A stretch of 64,000 nucleotides of DNA from Clavelina lepadiformis (GCF_947623445.1 NC_135241.1:23562501-23626500), one strand, 5' to 3'; positions 10,501 to 24,500 are shown, counted from the first letter of the stretch. Translations and numbers: made by a program. The notes: generated from the sequence alone by a model not told the origin.

Positions 10501-13500
10501 TTTACCTGCACAAACAGGCCCTGTATTATTTTAAGTGAGATTTGTTTGTGATGTAGTTTTCCAGAAGGTTTATGACGAAGCGTAACTCAACACTGTGTTT
10601 AACATAAAACTCTTTATCCTTTACAATGACATCAACTTCAACAAAGACTTTTATTGATTATGTGAAGTGGAATTCAAAAAACTCCTGTAAATGAACATAT
10701 GTGACTTAACTTACTTAATTTATTCTTTAAACTTATAAACACTCTGACCATGTTACAACTCACTAATTCAATATGACACAAATGCTTCCTGAACTCTAAA
10801 TTTTACCTCGAAATAAGTCACTTCTTTTGCTGTCCACATAGATAAGACAATAAGCGCTGGAATTGTTGGTGTAATCGCTGAACAGAGAGTTTCCGACCGA
10901 GTCTGAATTCAACTGCTCAAAAGTTGCTTCGGTCACGGTGATATCGTTAAATTTCAACCAGCGCTGGTTGATGTGGTCTCGGATGTACGCCCAGTAGTGA
11001 CCTTTTGAAAGTGATTTTGTGCAAAATTAATCACGAAAACAGGATTGGATTTGTGTTGTAAATCATTAAGTCCAGTTCATAGATTTCAAGTTCAAGTTCA
11101 TAGATTTCCCAGTTATAAGTTTGAAAACGTGAGTTTGATCAAAAAGACAATAATAAATTTACTCTTTCTTTCTTTAATTTACCAGCTGTGGCCTGTCCTT
11201 GATGCACCAGCACAGCATGTAATGAGTATGGATGGTTGTGTAATTGAGATTCTTCATAAATTCGATCAATGTATCTTTCTGCTTCCAGAATCTGACTTTT
11301 CAAATCTGAAGTATAGAAAAAAATCCGACCCGTGTTCTGCCAAAAAATCCTGAGAGCAGATAGATTTGGAAAGCAGCCAAAATGAAAACTCACCACTCAT
11401 CTGTTTTTCTACTTCCCGTTTCCATCTTCGAAGGACACTCTCGACCAATTGCGCCTCGTTTTCCAGTGAGCAGGCCAACGACAGATCCTTACCATCATCT
11501 TCGATTGGAGGAGGGCTTTTTGACAACAAATTCGACGCTTCGTTGAGAGAAGTTTCGACTTGCTCACTGCTGTCCTTGATTCTCTTGTTAGGGGAAAGCC
11601 CATCACTAGGTGATCCACTTCCAAGCCTCCTGATGTTGATGGAATAGATTTATGTAGTAAGCCACAACCCTTACCTACACCAGTGACATCACAGATGCAT
11701 ACAATAAGCATAAGAACAACAAGCACCGCGACTATGAGCATCTAAGGAAAGAGTTCAGCAAATCTAACACTTAGCACTAATAATAACTTTATTATGTTAA
11801 AATATAACAGCTCAGTTTAACATTGAGACGTCAGTAGCAATGGTAAATCAATAGTGCAGAAATTTGTCACTACGCAAGTTATACCTTCTCCCTGTCTTCA
11901 ACCCCGATGACCCGGCATCTTCGAGGATGGAATTGTTCCTCTCGCACGCATAATCAGCACAGCACGATAGAACACTGGTTAGCTCAAAGACATTACCATC
12001 GTTCGGGAAGTTTTGAAGTCTGCGTCATAAGGTTCATAGAAAACAGCAAGTTGTGGAGTAAGTGCACGCATGTACACAATGTGCTAAACAAATTCCATTC
12101 CACAGGGTTCAAGTGTTCCCACAAACCAAACAATTTTGAGAGGTAACGTTAAGATCAGGGGCGGGCAACATACGGCCCGCGACGGGATTTTGAGCGGCCC
12201 GCAGACAGTTTCCGGTTTTACATGATAATGATAAGTGATAATGATAAGTCACCAAATTTCAAGTTTCTACACTAAACAATGCAACTGTACGCCACGTTTT
12301 GCAGTGACTGTGTGCAGGAGAAGCCACACCAATTAAAAATAGGGTTAAAGTTTACAATAAATACGATTTATTCCTTGCATAGGTGGATAAATACACGATT
12401 AATGTATCGATTCAGGAATCCGGCCAGCCAAGTACTTTATATTCTCATATCAGGCCCGCCCCTGGTTAAGATGAACCGAAAAATATACTTAGTGGTGCCA
12501 ATGCACTCATTGCTTCATTCACAGAAGGGAGTGAAGTAAGTGAAGGTGCAAGAAGTTTAAAGTTTGAAAATATGATGGTGGAATTTATTTTGCCCTCCTT
12601 CAACCCATGCAACCTATGCAATGTCATTTCTCACACTGCGTTTCATCTGATACAAAAAATTTAAGCGCACGCTTTAAACGTCACTTTATTAATAACTAGC
12701 CCATCCTAATCCTGCAAGTTCTTGCCCTGTTATGTTTCTAAGTCGTACGTTTAGGTTCTTGGTAATCTGGATAATACCTTGGGTCATTTTTAATCCCATG
12801 TAAAATTGTGTGCAAGTTAAAACAAAAGTAGAAGATAGCTAAGATGACAGAAAATAGAGAACTCACCGCGACAGATTTACTTTGTGTTTACGAAGTTGTG
12901 AACGAAGGCCACGAACTTTCTCACGTTTCTCGCGTGTGACTTGCATGTTACAATCCAAGTACCTGAGAATATTAAGTGGATGATATTATTAGAACACACG
13001 ATAATACAAATACACAACGAAACAGACACTTCAAATAGTTTTTAATTCTCTCAACTATAAAAAAACTCATCTCAACATAAATTGAGCAGTAACACGTGTG
13101 ATTGAAAGTTCTGCAAATTATCAGGAACTTAAAATAAAACAACCACATTTCGGATGACAGCAATATTTTATTGTGTTCAATTAATGAGCTAAACAGCTTT
13201 ACACATCTGTTGCATGTCACTTTCAACAACTTCGCTAATCATAATCTGCAGCTGTTCCAAGAAAAGGAAATAGGTAACCTTAGTTTACCAAGGTGAAGGC
13301 TTATAATAAGGACTAAGTGTTCATTTCATCACCTGTCCATATAAAGTATTGAGGGAAAAGAAAGACGATCGTGGATCTTCTCTGCCCTTCCTGTGCTTTG
13401 GTTGAAGTGGAATCGAGAAAGTTGGAAGGTCAACACTGGAGGGAGTTTTGTAAACCAAACCTGGGCAAAGAAGTTGACTCGTTTACGAAAAAGTGATTTT

Positions 13501-16152
13501 ATTAGATGAGTAACAAAGGGGTTGTCTGAGACAACGATGCTTTGTTATCCATTAACAAGAAAGATTGCTTGAAATGAGGCCAAACATTTTCACTTCATTG
13601 TTATTTGACAGAAACATGAGCAGCTTTTCTAATAAAAATGAAGAACCTCTTGGCTGGTTAACGCCGGATCATAATGTCCTCTGGCGGTAGTGTACTCCAG
13701 ACTTTCATGAAGATTTTTGCGGCCTTTTATGCAGAGCGGCAGAATACCGAAACTGTGCTCTTGTTCAAAACTATTTCCTAAACAAACATGTTAGACAATT
13801 TCTTCTCCCTTTCGCAACTACAATACAGGAAAATAATTCAAATTACAAACCGTTATTGATTCCAACAGTTTTTGAAATCCCATAAAAAAGTTCAACCATT
13901 GGGTTTACAGGTGGCTTTGGTGAAGAGAGGACTTCAGTAAAAACTTCATTATCATTTGCAGTTGACAAAAAGCTGAGACCAGGGTCATTGGAGCAGGAGC
14001 TGCTGTGGCGTTCATTTTTCATCTGGATCTCGCACTGATACCGGAAAACATCTTCCAACTGATCGAGCAACATATGAATGCATTCACTTGCATCCTGCAA
14101 TGTAACAATGTTCAGACACACTCAAAAAATGATGTCTCTTTGCACATTTACTTCAACTATCTTTTCCAATTATTGCAAGATTTTACACGACTCTGCTTTA
14201 CGCTGAAACACAAAAGACCTGTTGACTGTCATTGCTCTTGGCCAGAAATGCTTCCTGCAGAATGTTGACGCACTTAATAGGATCAACATAACTTCTTCTA
14301 GAAGCGACCATAATGGCAAATAGGCAACGTAGCTCATGAACGAATTGCAAGTTTCTCTGTGTCTGAATGAGCATTAATTACAAGCATATTAGCACATTTT
14401 AACTAAATAGTTCAACAGGTAATGAAAGCGACCTACATGTGAAAGTTCACTTCACTGTCCATGAACAACTTTAGCAAAGGTGCTCTTAACCAGATATACA
14501 ACACATTAATGTAAGCCAAAACTCAAGTAATAAAAATATAGAAAATCATTACCTCATTAGATATTGAAGAGTTGGGAATTGCAGATGTAAGTCTAAGGAG
14601 AAGGGACCGAAAATAAGGAAGATGAAAAAGGGACTGGACAACAACATTGAACCAACACGTGTTGCCAACATTTTGCAATCCTACGGGCCAGTCTCCGTCT
14701 GCAGTAGATCATAGTGCTCATTGTAAAGCAATAACACTGTATTTTTACAAGCGAAGACGATGAAATGACCCTCGCTTATGTCTATGTGTTTCGTAGTAAA
14801 TGGGGAAATAGTAACGTATTAAAAGCTATGGGTCATTTCTATTAGCATACTACAATTCACTGAAATTTACAGATAAATGAAACGATATTTATTTGATTAA
14901 AGACATAAAGGAAAATGCATTTCCACTTTCCCAATATAAATTGTTTAAATGTGGTAGATAGAAATGCAATGGTCACTGGGGATGTTCAGAGTCAAGCACA
15001 AGTACGGATATAGGTCATTCTTTGTTGTTCACACACATCTGAATCCTTTATTTCGCATAATGTAAGAAATGAACAGCAAAACATTCAAGTTTTCGGCTGC
15101 ATAAATAATCTACGATTTAGACTGGAAAATAGCTGCATCACTTGCATAAAATCATAGTAATTTATATAAGGAAGAAGTCGATTTCTTTCATTGAACAAGA
15201 AGGTGACAATTTAAAGCATGATTTGTTTGCTTGTCAGGTATTTTGATGAAGTAAAATGAGCGTAGTCACCAGATTTGAATTAGCACGAATATCAAAATTT
15301 ATTATCGGCATTCCAACAAATCAATTCTATTCCAATTTGCCGCACACATAATAGTAATGTACTAACATAAAAGCAGCAAATAACAGCCTTTTTCACCTTT
15401 TCTCAGTAGTCGATGCGGATCAGCAGGGTCGTAGTGGATAAATTCTTCAGGCCGCCTTCGTTTATGCCTTCCTTCAATCTCAGCTATGCTTTGTGCAAGT
15501 ACTCTAAACAAATCTCAATTGTAATTGCCCACACTGATGGTGATATATACTCATGCTGATTATATGAGTACCGGTACTTTTCACAAACTAAACAGTTCCA
15601 AACCTTTCCAGGTCATCGTCTGGAAATTTGCTCGACGAACTTTGCATGTGACTAGAGGACGGTCCATCGACATCTTGTAAACTTAATTCTATTGCTTTTT
15701 GTAACTCGGCGTCTTCGTTTTGCTCGTTGATTTGTTGCAAGCTCTTCCCAGACGACGGACATGCTGTAAACAATTTAAATCGACAGTGTAACCAATTTCT
15801 AACATAATTCAATGCCCAGTGTCCACACAGAATGTATTTCCAACAATACCTTTTATTCTGATAGATTTTTCTGAGCTAAAGCAACCATAGCAAGCTAAAT
15901 TAGTGAAATATCGAATCATTGAGCATTGCACATCCAGCCACACTGTGCATTATAAAACTGGTAACAACACACACAGTAAGGGAAGGCTATGTGTTCGGCT
16001 AGTCATATCATATCCTGCATCTCAGTGAATAATGCTTCCCTATGATATAATGGTGTGTACATAAATCATTGGAATTACTCACTTCTTCCAGCTCTTATAG
16101 TGATTACATCACTGTTTATAAACTCCGCTTTTTTCCTTTCAACAGACACCAT
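7541..16152 (-). CDS. USP28: USP25/USP28-type ubiquitin-specific protease
   Basis: Twenty-two minus-strand exons join in phase to about 1,093 residues (human USP25 1055, USP28 1077). Exons: 16152-16083, 15763-15604, 15503-15397, 14698-14553, 14362-14219, 14094-13851, 13777-13647, 13460-13333, 12962-12867, 12019-11885, 11629-11394, 11305-11183, 11001-10807, 10505-10341, 10123-10014, 9859-9713, 9395-9300, 9096-8977, 8865-8728, 8523-8299, 8076-7875, 7704-7541. The protein cleaves ubiquitin from substrates. A ubiquitin-interacting motif ([15 protein letters not shown]) lies in exon 2. The catalytic Cys box is [12 protein letters not shown] in exon 4, and exon 6 ends in [28 protein letters not shown] lies in exon 8. 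The His box spans exons 12-13 ([14 protein letters not shown] then HYWAYI). The C-terminal helical region matches USP25/28 rather than other USPs. The start ATG has perfect CACCATGG context with an in-frame upstream stop and an acceptor about 30 nt before it. It looks like the single pre-duplication USP25/28 orthologue; the symbol is by closest wording. Confidence 0.93.
9444..9633. mobile_element. Non-autonomous hAT-type MITE, 190 bp
   Basis: The ends are CAGGGATTCCCAACC and, reverse complemented, CAGGGGTTCTCAACC. The flanking 8-bp duplications are ATCTAAAG (9436-9443) and ATCTAAGG (9634-9641), differing at one base. The element lies inside a USP25/28 intron and is noncoding. Confidence 0.88.
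12156..12464. mobile_element. Non-autonomous hAT-type MITE, 309 bp
   Basis: It has an 11-bp perfect terminal inverted repeat, CAGGGGCGGGC...GCCCGCCCCTG, with perfect 8-bp target duplications GTTAAGAT at 12148-12155 and 12465-12472. GGCCCGC motifs lie near the end. It sits in an intron of the USP25/28 gene and has no coding capacity. Confidence 0.92.
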
Positions 16153-17895
16153 GGTGCTTATAGAAACACTATATCAAAATTCTAAAAAAACAAATGCCAA
16201 AACCCAATACAAATTTGATAAGGAACAACGCTATTTGTTTTACTATTCCTTTCAATGAAAGCCTCACGCTGGCATATAAGATATATATATCATCATCACA
16301 TACTGGCCAGGACATCTGAAATGTCTGTAATGCCTTGGAAGATGAAAACTATTTCACAAAGTGATGAAACTTGACCAGAGTCAAAGTTGTGCAGGCAGCT
16401 CACATGCTGAACAGGTGGCCAACTGTATTAGGAATTCCCTCTACATGGTCCACACTATCTCATAGAAGAAGACTACCCGCCACTGATTAGCTCCTTCAAT
16501 GTTGGTCACACTTATAAATAGAACATGGCTTTCTTTTCCACACGCCAGACATTATGACCTCATAGATACTCCTTTTCCATTATCACCAACTGTCATTCCC
16601 AACCCAGACTTCCAAGCCTTTGCTCTCCTTCTCTCTCTTAGTTAACTCCAAGCAGAGTAGCAAGCACAGCTATTGGCATATCACTACATTACTTCAACAA
16701 AGTTACCAACTAGTCATGTATGGTATAGATGAGAGGTGCCAAATTGTCTACATGTGGGAATTTTTACCAGCTTGCGATTGACTGCTGATAAATTTGTACC
16801 AAAACCAGTGTTTGCAATCTAACAACACCAGTAAGAAAAACGCAACATATGATACAAGAACTGTGTGCAAAATTAAAATTCTCGGGTTTTCATTCTCACA
16901 AGCTTTCTTTCATGGTTACGGCTATCGCTGAATCATTTATGTTTGAATGCGTAAGACCGCCAGGTGAATAAGTAAAACTTGGAGGCAGCGTAGCTAAAAC
17001 CACAAAGGGGCCTCAACTTGGCAACAATAATCCAGTTGCTACTAATTATATCGGTACTATTCGTAAGGTGGGCCTAGAAACACTTTCATCAAATTGGTTG
17101 ACGACACAGTTAAACTTCTAAAAAGTTCTATTCAAGTCAACAATAGCTTGCAATTGACTTGAAAGCCTTCCGACATGTCGATCGAATCAGCCATACCTGG
17201 TATTTAATCAGTTTAATTGCATTTAATCATGGTATGAGCTGTAAGCGTCATTGCCTATAGTGTAGGCAAAGCATCACTGCCTGAAAAAATCTTTCATTGT
17301 CTGGAATTTAGTCAAAATCTCGCACTGGTACGACATCATAATCTTTATCCTCGGATTGTCTGGAAAATTTTCAGATTCGCACTGCCTGGATATTTTTGGC
17401 AATGATGTCTATGGTATGAGCTGTGTTGCAATTTATATGAAAGCTAAAGTTACATATGTAAAGTACGATGATGGATATGCACCACACAGTCAACTCCTAA
17501 GTAACCTAATGACTTCCTCCATCTAATATGCAAATGTCATAAGTTGTAATAAGCTAAAATTATTGATCAGAGCCTCAAACTACTAAATATATAATGTACA
17601 AGATACCTCAACTTTTTAATTTGCAAAAACTATTTAAATTTATTTGTAAAAAGTTTCACCTGAACATTAATTTCAAACACTACTGATAACCACGAGTTTG
17701 TATAGCACACTTTCACGTAAGATTATATCCTTAGAAAAAATAAGTCTGTTTTCTAGAGGATAATAACATGCAAAATATCAAGCTCAGTATAAAAGATACA
17801 AATGTGTTACCCCAGTACATCGTTACATGTGTACTTAAAACCTACACAGTAAATCTGTCTAATATTTATATATAATGCGTTCTTTCTAAACCTAC
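16153..17895. other. Upstream of USP25/28: no supported gene
   Basis: The sequence immediately 5' of the USP25/28 start contains a pyrimidine-rich acceptor (TTTGTTTTTTTAG). The remainder is AT-rich with no convincing exon. The last exon(s) of the unrecognised minus-strand gene at 17896-18657 may lie here, but I could not identify them. Confidence 0.5.
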
Positions 17896-18657
17896 CCCAG
17901 AATTTTCCTTGAGCCGTATCCCTCGTAGCAACATCACTCTCAGTCGTTACTCTCCTCTGGAAAATATCACTCGTCCTTTGTTGGGAAAGGCCTTTGGGTC
18001 TGCCTGTCATGTCAGGCATTTCGTCTAAAAATATGTCAATCTGTTAGTACTTGAATAGTTTAAACTTATCAGAAAAATTTTTGAAGCAAGCAAAAGTCAA
18101 TGATAGTGAACAACAAAGCACTTTTTCTTGGATTATGTATATATCATATAAACCAATGTCACAAGTCTTGTGCACTCTGAAATCTTGAAGCAAAATTAAC
18201 TTGTTCAACTTGTTTATATTCATGATCAGTTGAAACATACAAAAACTATGATGAAATGCGACATTTAATAATTAAGAATTAACTTAATGACATACGTTGT
18301 TATTCAAACAACCCATGACTAAATTAATTTCAGATTCTCCCTACCTATGTCATAGTCGTTGATAATCGGCATCAATAAAAGTGCAGGTGATTGATGTCCA
18401 CCGACTACTGGTATGCTGGACCCGTAACAGTATTGACGAAAGAAAGTATTGAAGGTAGGACACTAAAATATATCACTTCATTTCATACCAATATATATAT
18501 GTAACCTATCAGGCTATCACAATAACAATTCTAGGGAAAAAAGAAAAGTAGTAAGATATGTCATTTGTTACCTCAGTATAACAAATTCCGACAAATCTAA
18601 GACAATGCGCACAGTTTCCATTTTTTCGTTCTTATCCTGCAATGCTTGGATCAGCCT
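17896..18657 (-). CDS. Exons of an unrecognised minus-strand gene (partial)
   Basis: Three segments have acceptor, donor and compatible phase: 18657-18572 (starts RLIQALQDKNEKMETVRIVL), 18415-18345 (starts IPVVGGHQSPALLLMPIIND after a split codon) and 18024-17896 (starts DEMPDMTGRPKGLSQQRTSD). The middle exon could instead begin at 18463, but then the phase fails against the first. I do not recognise the family. The composition looks coding: balanced hydrophobic stretches, then a polar, basic tail. Neither the start nor the stop is identified. Joining the last segment to USP25/28 exon 1 would hit a stop at once, so I treat this as a separate gene lying 5' of USP25/28, not its N-terminus. A short possible first exon, MAAVLHRWTK at 20489-20460, is too weak to attach. 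Confidence 0.4.
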
Positions 18658-21512
18658 CTGAACTTATGATAAATGCTTAACTAGAAATTAGTGCTTGCAT
18701 GAAAGAATGCAGTGTGCATAGATTGATCAACCGTTGTATATTTTAAATGAATTTTATGTATATATTTGAAGAAACCAAATGTATGTCAATGTCATACACT
18801 GGTATACAATTTCATATGTTCTACGACACTTAAAAAGGTCGAGTCAATTTCCACAGGAAATGATGCAAAGACGTTGCAAATTTTAGAAAATTAATCCTAG
18901 GCAATCTGCTTTTTGAAAGGAAAGCAAACTTTTAAGCGTTCTATACCATTCTAGACCTTGTAAATCCAAAATTTTACAATGGAGCGTTCCCTTGGACCCC
19001 CTACGATGCATTACTATGTTTTTGCACTTTCAATTGAGTTGCCATAATTTTTACATTATGCACAGCCATTGACGAAGATTTCTTTTCTGCACAGAAGTAT
19101 TCCATTAATATTGAAATATATGCGACTTCTAAAAATAACATAAAAAATGTTTCTTAGAATTCAAGTTGGTTACCCTAAGTGTGCATTGTAATGTAATTCA
19201 TGCATAGTGCCTACTGGAATGTTTGCTTTCAGTGCACTGGATAAATGCACCATAAATTTTAATGCCTAAGTTTGCACCACGCTAACGTAATACTAATAAT
19301 ACAGAATACAGGGCAAAATGCCAGGAAATTGGCGCAGAAGCCAACTTTCTGCACCGGATTTCTCAGGCTTATAAACTTTCCAGCAAGTGCATAGTTGCAC
19401 AAAGATGAATAATTCAGTTACATGAATGTGAGGTGGCACATTTTCTACATCATCACACAGACGACCTAGACCAACATCAAACTAGTTAAAAATATCATCA
19501 TTTAAGTTAGTCTAGCAAGCAGAAGTGCATCGCCGTTTCTTGTCAAAGTTTTTTCCAAATGACTAGGCCTAGTAGCCACATGGTAGATCTTAGAAACTGC
19601 GGGTCCCGATTGGCTTTTTGTGCAGCAGTGGTTCCCAACCTGCAATCTTGTTTGGTCTGTTTCCGACTAAAACGTTTGGTTGTTTTCGATGAGAATTTGT
19701 GCATGCAAAGTTGTGAGTTTTGGCGTGATGGCGTGCACTGGAGTTTCAATTCTTTGTTTAAATAGGCCTACTGTAAATTAGCGTTCAGCCAACCAGTTTT
19801 TCTTTGTTTATTTATTATAAATCGGCCTGAAAATAAAAATGTTCATGGCGCGTACATCAATGAACCTAGGGCGTCTAGGTGCCACACTTTCCATTATGGC
19901 CTCATGGTACCCTTTTCCTTTTTGACCCTTTTCAGGTCTCTTATACTTTTGCCCTCTGACTTGAAGACCTGAATGGACAGGAGTTATGAGGTATTAATAC
20001 AAAACAAACTATGGCGTAATAATTTCTCAATACTAGATCCTGATATTGGAATGGAAAAGTAAAAGAGACCCCCTTTCTCTGCATAAAGTGCAGCGTAGCG
20101 CGGGACGAATTAGATACAATCGGTTTAAGGCTGGCCCTGCTTTAACCACACTGGCAAATAAATTTAGCAGTTTCGGTAGCGTTTTCTTACCCAAACCTGC
20201 TGCACCCTTCCTTCACTTTGTTCAAAAACGAACGTCATTCTGTCATTAGCTAGACTAGGCCTACACGACGACCCTGGGCATGTTCTGTGATAAAAATGTC
20301 TTAATAACATGATGCTGCGTAAACTAAATAAACTGCTAAAACGTTTCGGAAAAGAGCGCGCAACCACAGAATGAGTAATAGTCTAGCCTGGGCCGGTTCC
20401 ACACTACCGCATTCACTATCACGAAAAATCAGTTTAGGTCTGCTAATGGTCATATCAACCTTTGTCCAACGATGCAAGACTGCCGCCATGAGGATGCTTC
20501 TTCGACCTTACAGAACAAAACTTGCCCAAGTAAGGTGATTTGCCAGATTGATAAACTTATAACCATAGTAAAACTTCAACATGTATTGGATTCAACTATA
20601 ATGGGGGAAGCGCTTAGAAAATAAAAGAACTTCATACTACCCTATTCCTATCGAGCCGAACCAACCAGCGTAAGTTTTAATTTTAGCCAAAACTCATGAC
20701 GTCGACTGCTATTTGTGACAAATAAAGATAATTAAGAAATGAAACTTCTCAGTATCAGGCATTGGAAATTGAGTAGCCAGCGATGCGTGTAATGTTGCCA
20801 AGTAGTGTGTCGAAAAGACAATCAATCACACTGCTACACCACTCAGTAACCCAGTATCATAACACTACATCACTGGACGGAGAAAATCAATAAAACCTCG
20901 TCAACGAAATGCTTGTTACACATGATCATGTTCAGCAACAAATAACACAAAAGCAAGTCACACAACGAAAGTTTCCCTCAGGTAATATGCCTATATAATA
21001 GAATGTACAAAAATATGCTCAAACGATGGTGGGAACACCGCTGTCAGTCCACGATAACTATGTAACAAGTCTGATAATCTCCATAGAAATTTAACGAATT
21101 GTGTTATAAATTGACAGAAAACATATTATTATCTATATCGAAAGCATAAACCACCAAGTAAAAAGTCTAATCAAGATCCACCTAAAAATTGCACTTTTTG
21201 CATTCCTTTTAAGATAACTGACTTCTTACGAAATAACTGGCAAATTAATAATTATCTGCCACAAACAGCAAAATTTATGCCAAAAAATCAAAAAAATCAA
21301 CAGGGAACAAGCAGACAAAGTTATGGTTACATAATAAATTTGTACTACAGAAGAACATGATTGTAAAAAGTAAAACTTTAAAATAACGATAACAAAAAAC
21401 TGAAGCAAAGGCATTACAGGCTTTTTCTGTTGCGAAGTCATAGTCACATCAGCCAAAAACAAACAAAACGTTGTAAAAAAATCCTTTTCAATTTCCTGAA
21501 TCTAAGAGCTTG
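18658..21512. other. No supported gene; single hAT-like end
   Basis: No exon chain is supported. A CAGTGGTTCCCAACCTG stretch at about 19626 resembles one hAT terminus, but the matching right end was not found, so it is at best a truncated copy. The 3' UTR of ZC3H10 should lie at the right of this stretch. Confidence 0.5.
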
Positions 21513-24500
21513 TTAGTTATGCATTTGGGCTTGGGGAACTGCTGATATGGGGTAAGTTAAAAGTGTCTGTTCATTCATCTGCGACCCTGCTTGCACTACA
21601 GTCCGTTGTGCCGTGTTCACTCTCGGTGCAGGAGCGTGATTGTTTTGGACAACTGGTCGCACTCCTCCTAAAGAAACTGGTGGAGGCATCGACGTGTTAG
21701 CGGCTCCTATGCAGGACGTCATGGGAGCGCATGGTAGAGGCGCTGCCACGGGAACTATTTCTGCAAAAAAAAAAGAAATTACAAATGAACTACTTTAAAT
21801 TAAAGCTTTGTAACCAATGTTCCCCCTAAGCTGCGCGCGTACGCAAATGCACCCTGCTGACACGGTCTCCGCGCACAGAAAATCTGTGCTGCGCAAAAGA
21901 AAAAAAACCAACCTGAATTGAAAATAGAATAAACGCATAATAATGACCACGCGCACGTCTGATGTTGCTCACAGTGGTCGAAGAGACCGCCCAGGAAGTT
22001 AGAGTGTTTGCTCAGACTCGTGAATAATTAGAGGGAACATTGTTTGTAAGTTGTAACTATAGCGCACTAGGAAGCTATAGATACTAATATAATCCTCAGG
22101 CTATACTGCACCTATGAAAACGTTACCGCAAGAACATAATAAACGTACACAACAATGTACCATGAAAGTGTTAACAAGTCATGTAGCTCTTGAAGTAACT
22201 TACCATTGCTCTGGTGAGAAGGCGCCTGCACAAGAGCCTGTGAAGCTGGCGACACGTTGTTATACGCTTGACCTGCATGATTGACATGCAGCGAGGCTGG
22301 CATGCTGCTCACAGCATTACGTCCTGCATCGGGCACCAAGGCCATTTCATGGCCGGTCGCAGACACAAGTGTGCTTACTAAAGGCATGTTTTCAGTGGAC
22401 CTTGTAACAGTGTATACAAGCGCTGGCTGCGGCAATGGCACCCCAGGACCCATGGAACCTATGGTAGGCTGCCGTACATCACCTGACAGCGTCACGGCTA
22501 TGGTATTCGTCGCGGTTTGAATGGCACACCTACCACCAGCCAGTGCCGCAGCCATAATCGTCCCGGCAAAACTAGCAGCTTGTTGTTGTTGTGCAGCCAT
22601 CGGATTGTGGCTTTGAATCGGAGCTGAAAAAGATGCCATTGGCTGCTGTACCATCTGATTATGGCTTTGCACAGGGGCAGAAAAGCTCGCTATGGGCTGT
22701 TGGGCCATTTGGTTGATATTAGGCTGAGCAAGCTGAGGATTCGGATTGGGACGGGCATGGGGATTTGGATTGGTCATGGGAGCTGAAAGTCCAGAAACAA
22801 CTTGATTCGATCCCGGAATGATTTCGACATTTCCACCGGTGTTGGCCGCAAAATTTGAAGCAATAACTTGAGCTATTTTTAAACACACGATGAAACTCTA
22901 TCCTTATTTTAGAAGATATTTGCAAATGTATGTGATTGAATTGTTTCAAGACAAACCTATTTCCGTAGTGTGGGGGCCTGAGACTGGAACCTGCTGCAGT
23001 CGTTGTGCAGACGCAACTACAGCCCGTTGTTGTGCTTGGGCTGGAGCACTGTTCATTATATCCTGAGGTTGTGCTTGTGGCTGTCCGGCAACTGTTGCAC
23101 AATTGAAGTCTAAGTAACATTTAACTGGTCATCTTAATGGTGACTTCATAAACCTTACCTTGCACATTGAGTTGAACTGGAACAGGTCTTGGCGCGTTGC
23201 TTGCCACGGCAATAGCTGGTGTATTTAAAACACCAGCGGGAGCGTACGATGTTCCCATTGCCTCGGATGAAAGCCCATAATTTTGTGCACCCCTGTGCAA
23301 ATAGCAGAGTGATGTAAATTCAACATCAGCAAAAAGTTTCAATAAGGCGGCTGAACGACTGTATATTCACCTTTTTTGCAAGCGGAACTGTGCATTTTGT
23401 TCAAGAAGCACTTCATTAGTTGCTGCAAGATCTGAAACCTGTTTCTCTAATTCCTGTACTCTCTTTTTAAGGCTGCGGTTCTCCTCTTCAAGAGGCCTAC
23501 AAAGAACAAAATTAATCCAATTAGGTTGAGAGGGTCATCGGAAAATAATTAGTCAAAACAATAGAATATATCGTAGAAGCATTAGCAATCGGAAATTGAA
23601 AAAAACGCTTGAACACATAACTGTAAAATGTAGTATATAAATGTTTTTCTAACGAACATGAAGTTGAACGAAAAAATCTACTGCAATTTTTGAGTTTACA
23701 TGAAGATTTTCATGTCCACGCCTTACAGCAAAGATAGATCTTACTTGGGAACTTGCAAATGGCCACCAGCTTCTGTAGTGGAATGTAAATGACAAAAATC
23801 ACCGTTATCGTTATAGGCCTCAAGTTCTTCGAGAAGCATTCTAGGTCTTTTAATTCCACTTTCTTGTTGCGCTTCTGATACTAATTCGGCTTCTGCTGCC
23901 AACAGCGCCATCTGCTGGTGGTCAACATGCAAAAACTTGCATTTCTTCCCACGATGACAATCGCGGTTGAGAAAGTCTCGACAGACAGGCCTTCCATTTG
24001 CTTCCAGAGACCTGAGATTGTTTTCAATTCTAACTTTGTCATGACCCAAATAATAATCCCCGATTCCAAAATCGTGCTGATACTTAAGTCGAAGGGGGAG
24101 CCGATTTGTGGCCACGTAGTTTTCTTCTTCCTCTGATGTGCAGTGAATAAATCTAAAATAATATACACAGCTAGTAGACTAAATAATAGAAGAATCACGT
24201 TAACTTACACAATATTTGTCCAAAACCCAATCACTGGCTACTAAAGCCATGTTTACTGAAGTGAGAAATAGGCAACTACTTAATATATATAAATAATTCC
24301 TGTTAAGCCCCATTCTCTATATAAAGTGTTAGCATGTATGTCTTTGTCAGACAACTGTTGCTTTTCTATAAAACAATTGTGAATTTGTACCGGCAATTTG
24401 ATCTCTGACATTGATTGTTTTGAAAATCGTGACAAAATTCATAATTTACGTCGCTTCCTGAAACATCAACGCTTTCTTCTAATTCCTCCGGGGATGGGTG

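Noticed and set aside
19620-19760. hAT-like end CAGTGGTTCCCAACCTG
   Set aside because: Only one terminus is recognisable; no inverted partner or target duplication was found downstream, so it is not listed as an element.
20460-20489. Possible first exon MAAVLHRWTK on the minus strand
   Set aside because: Only ten codons, an ordinary donor, and no demonstrable link to the exons at 17896-18657.
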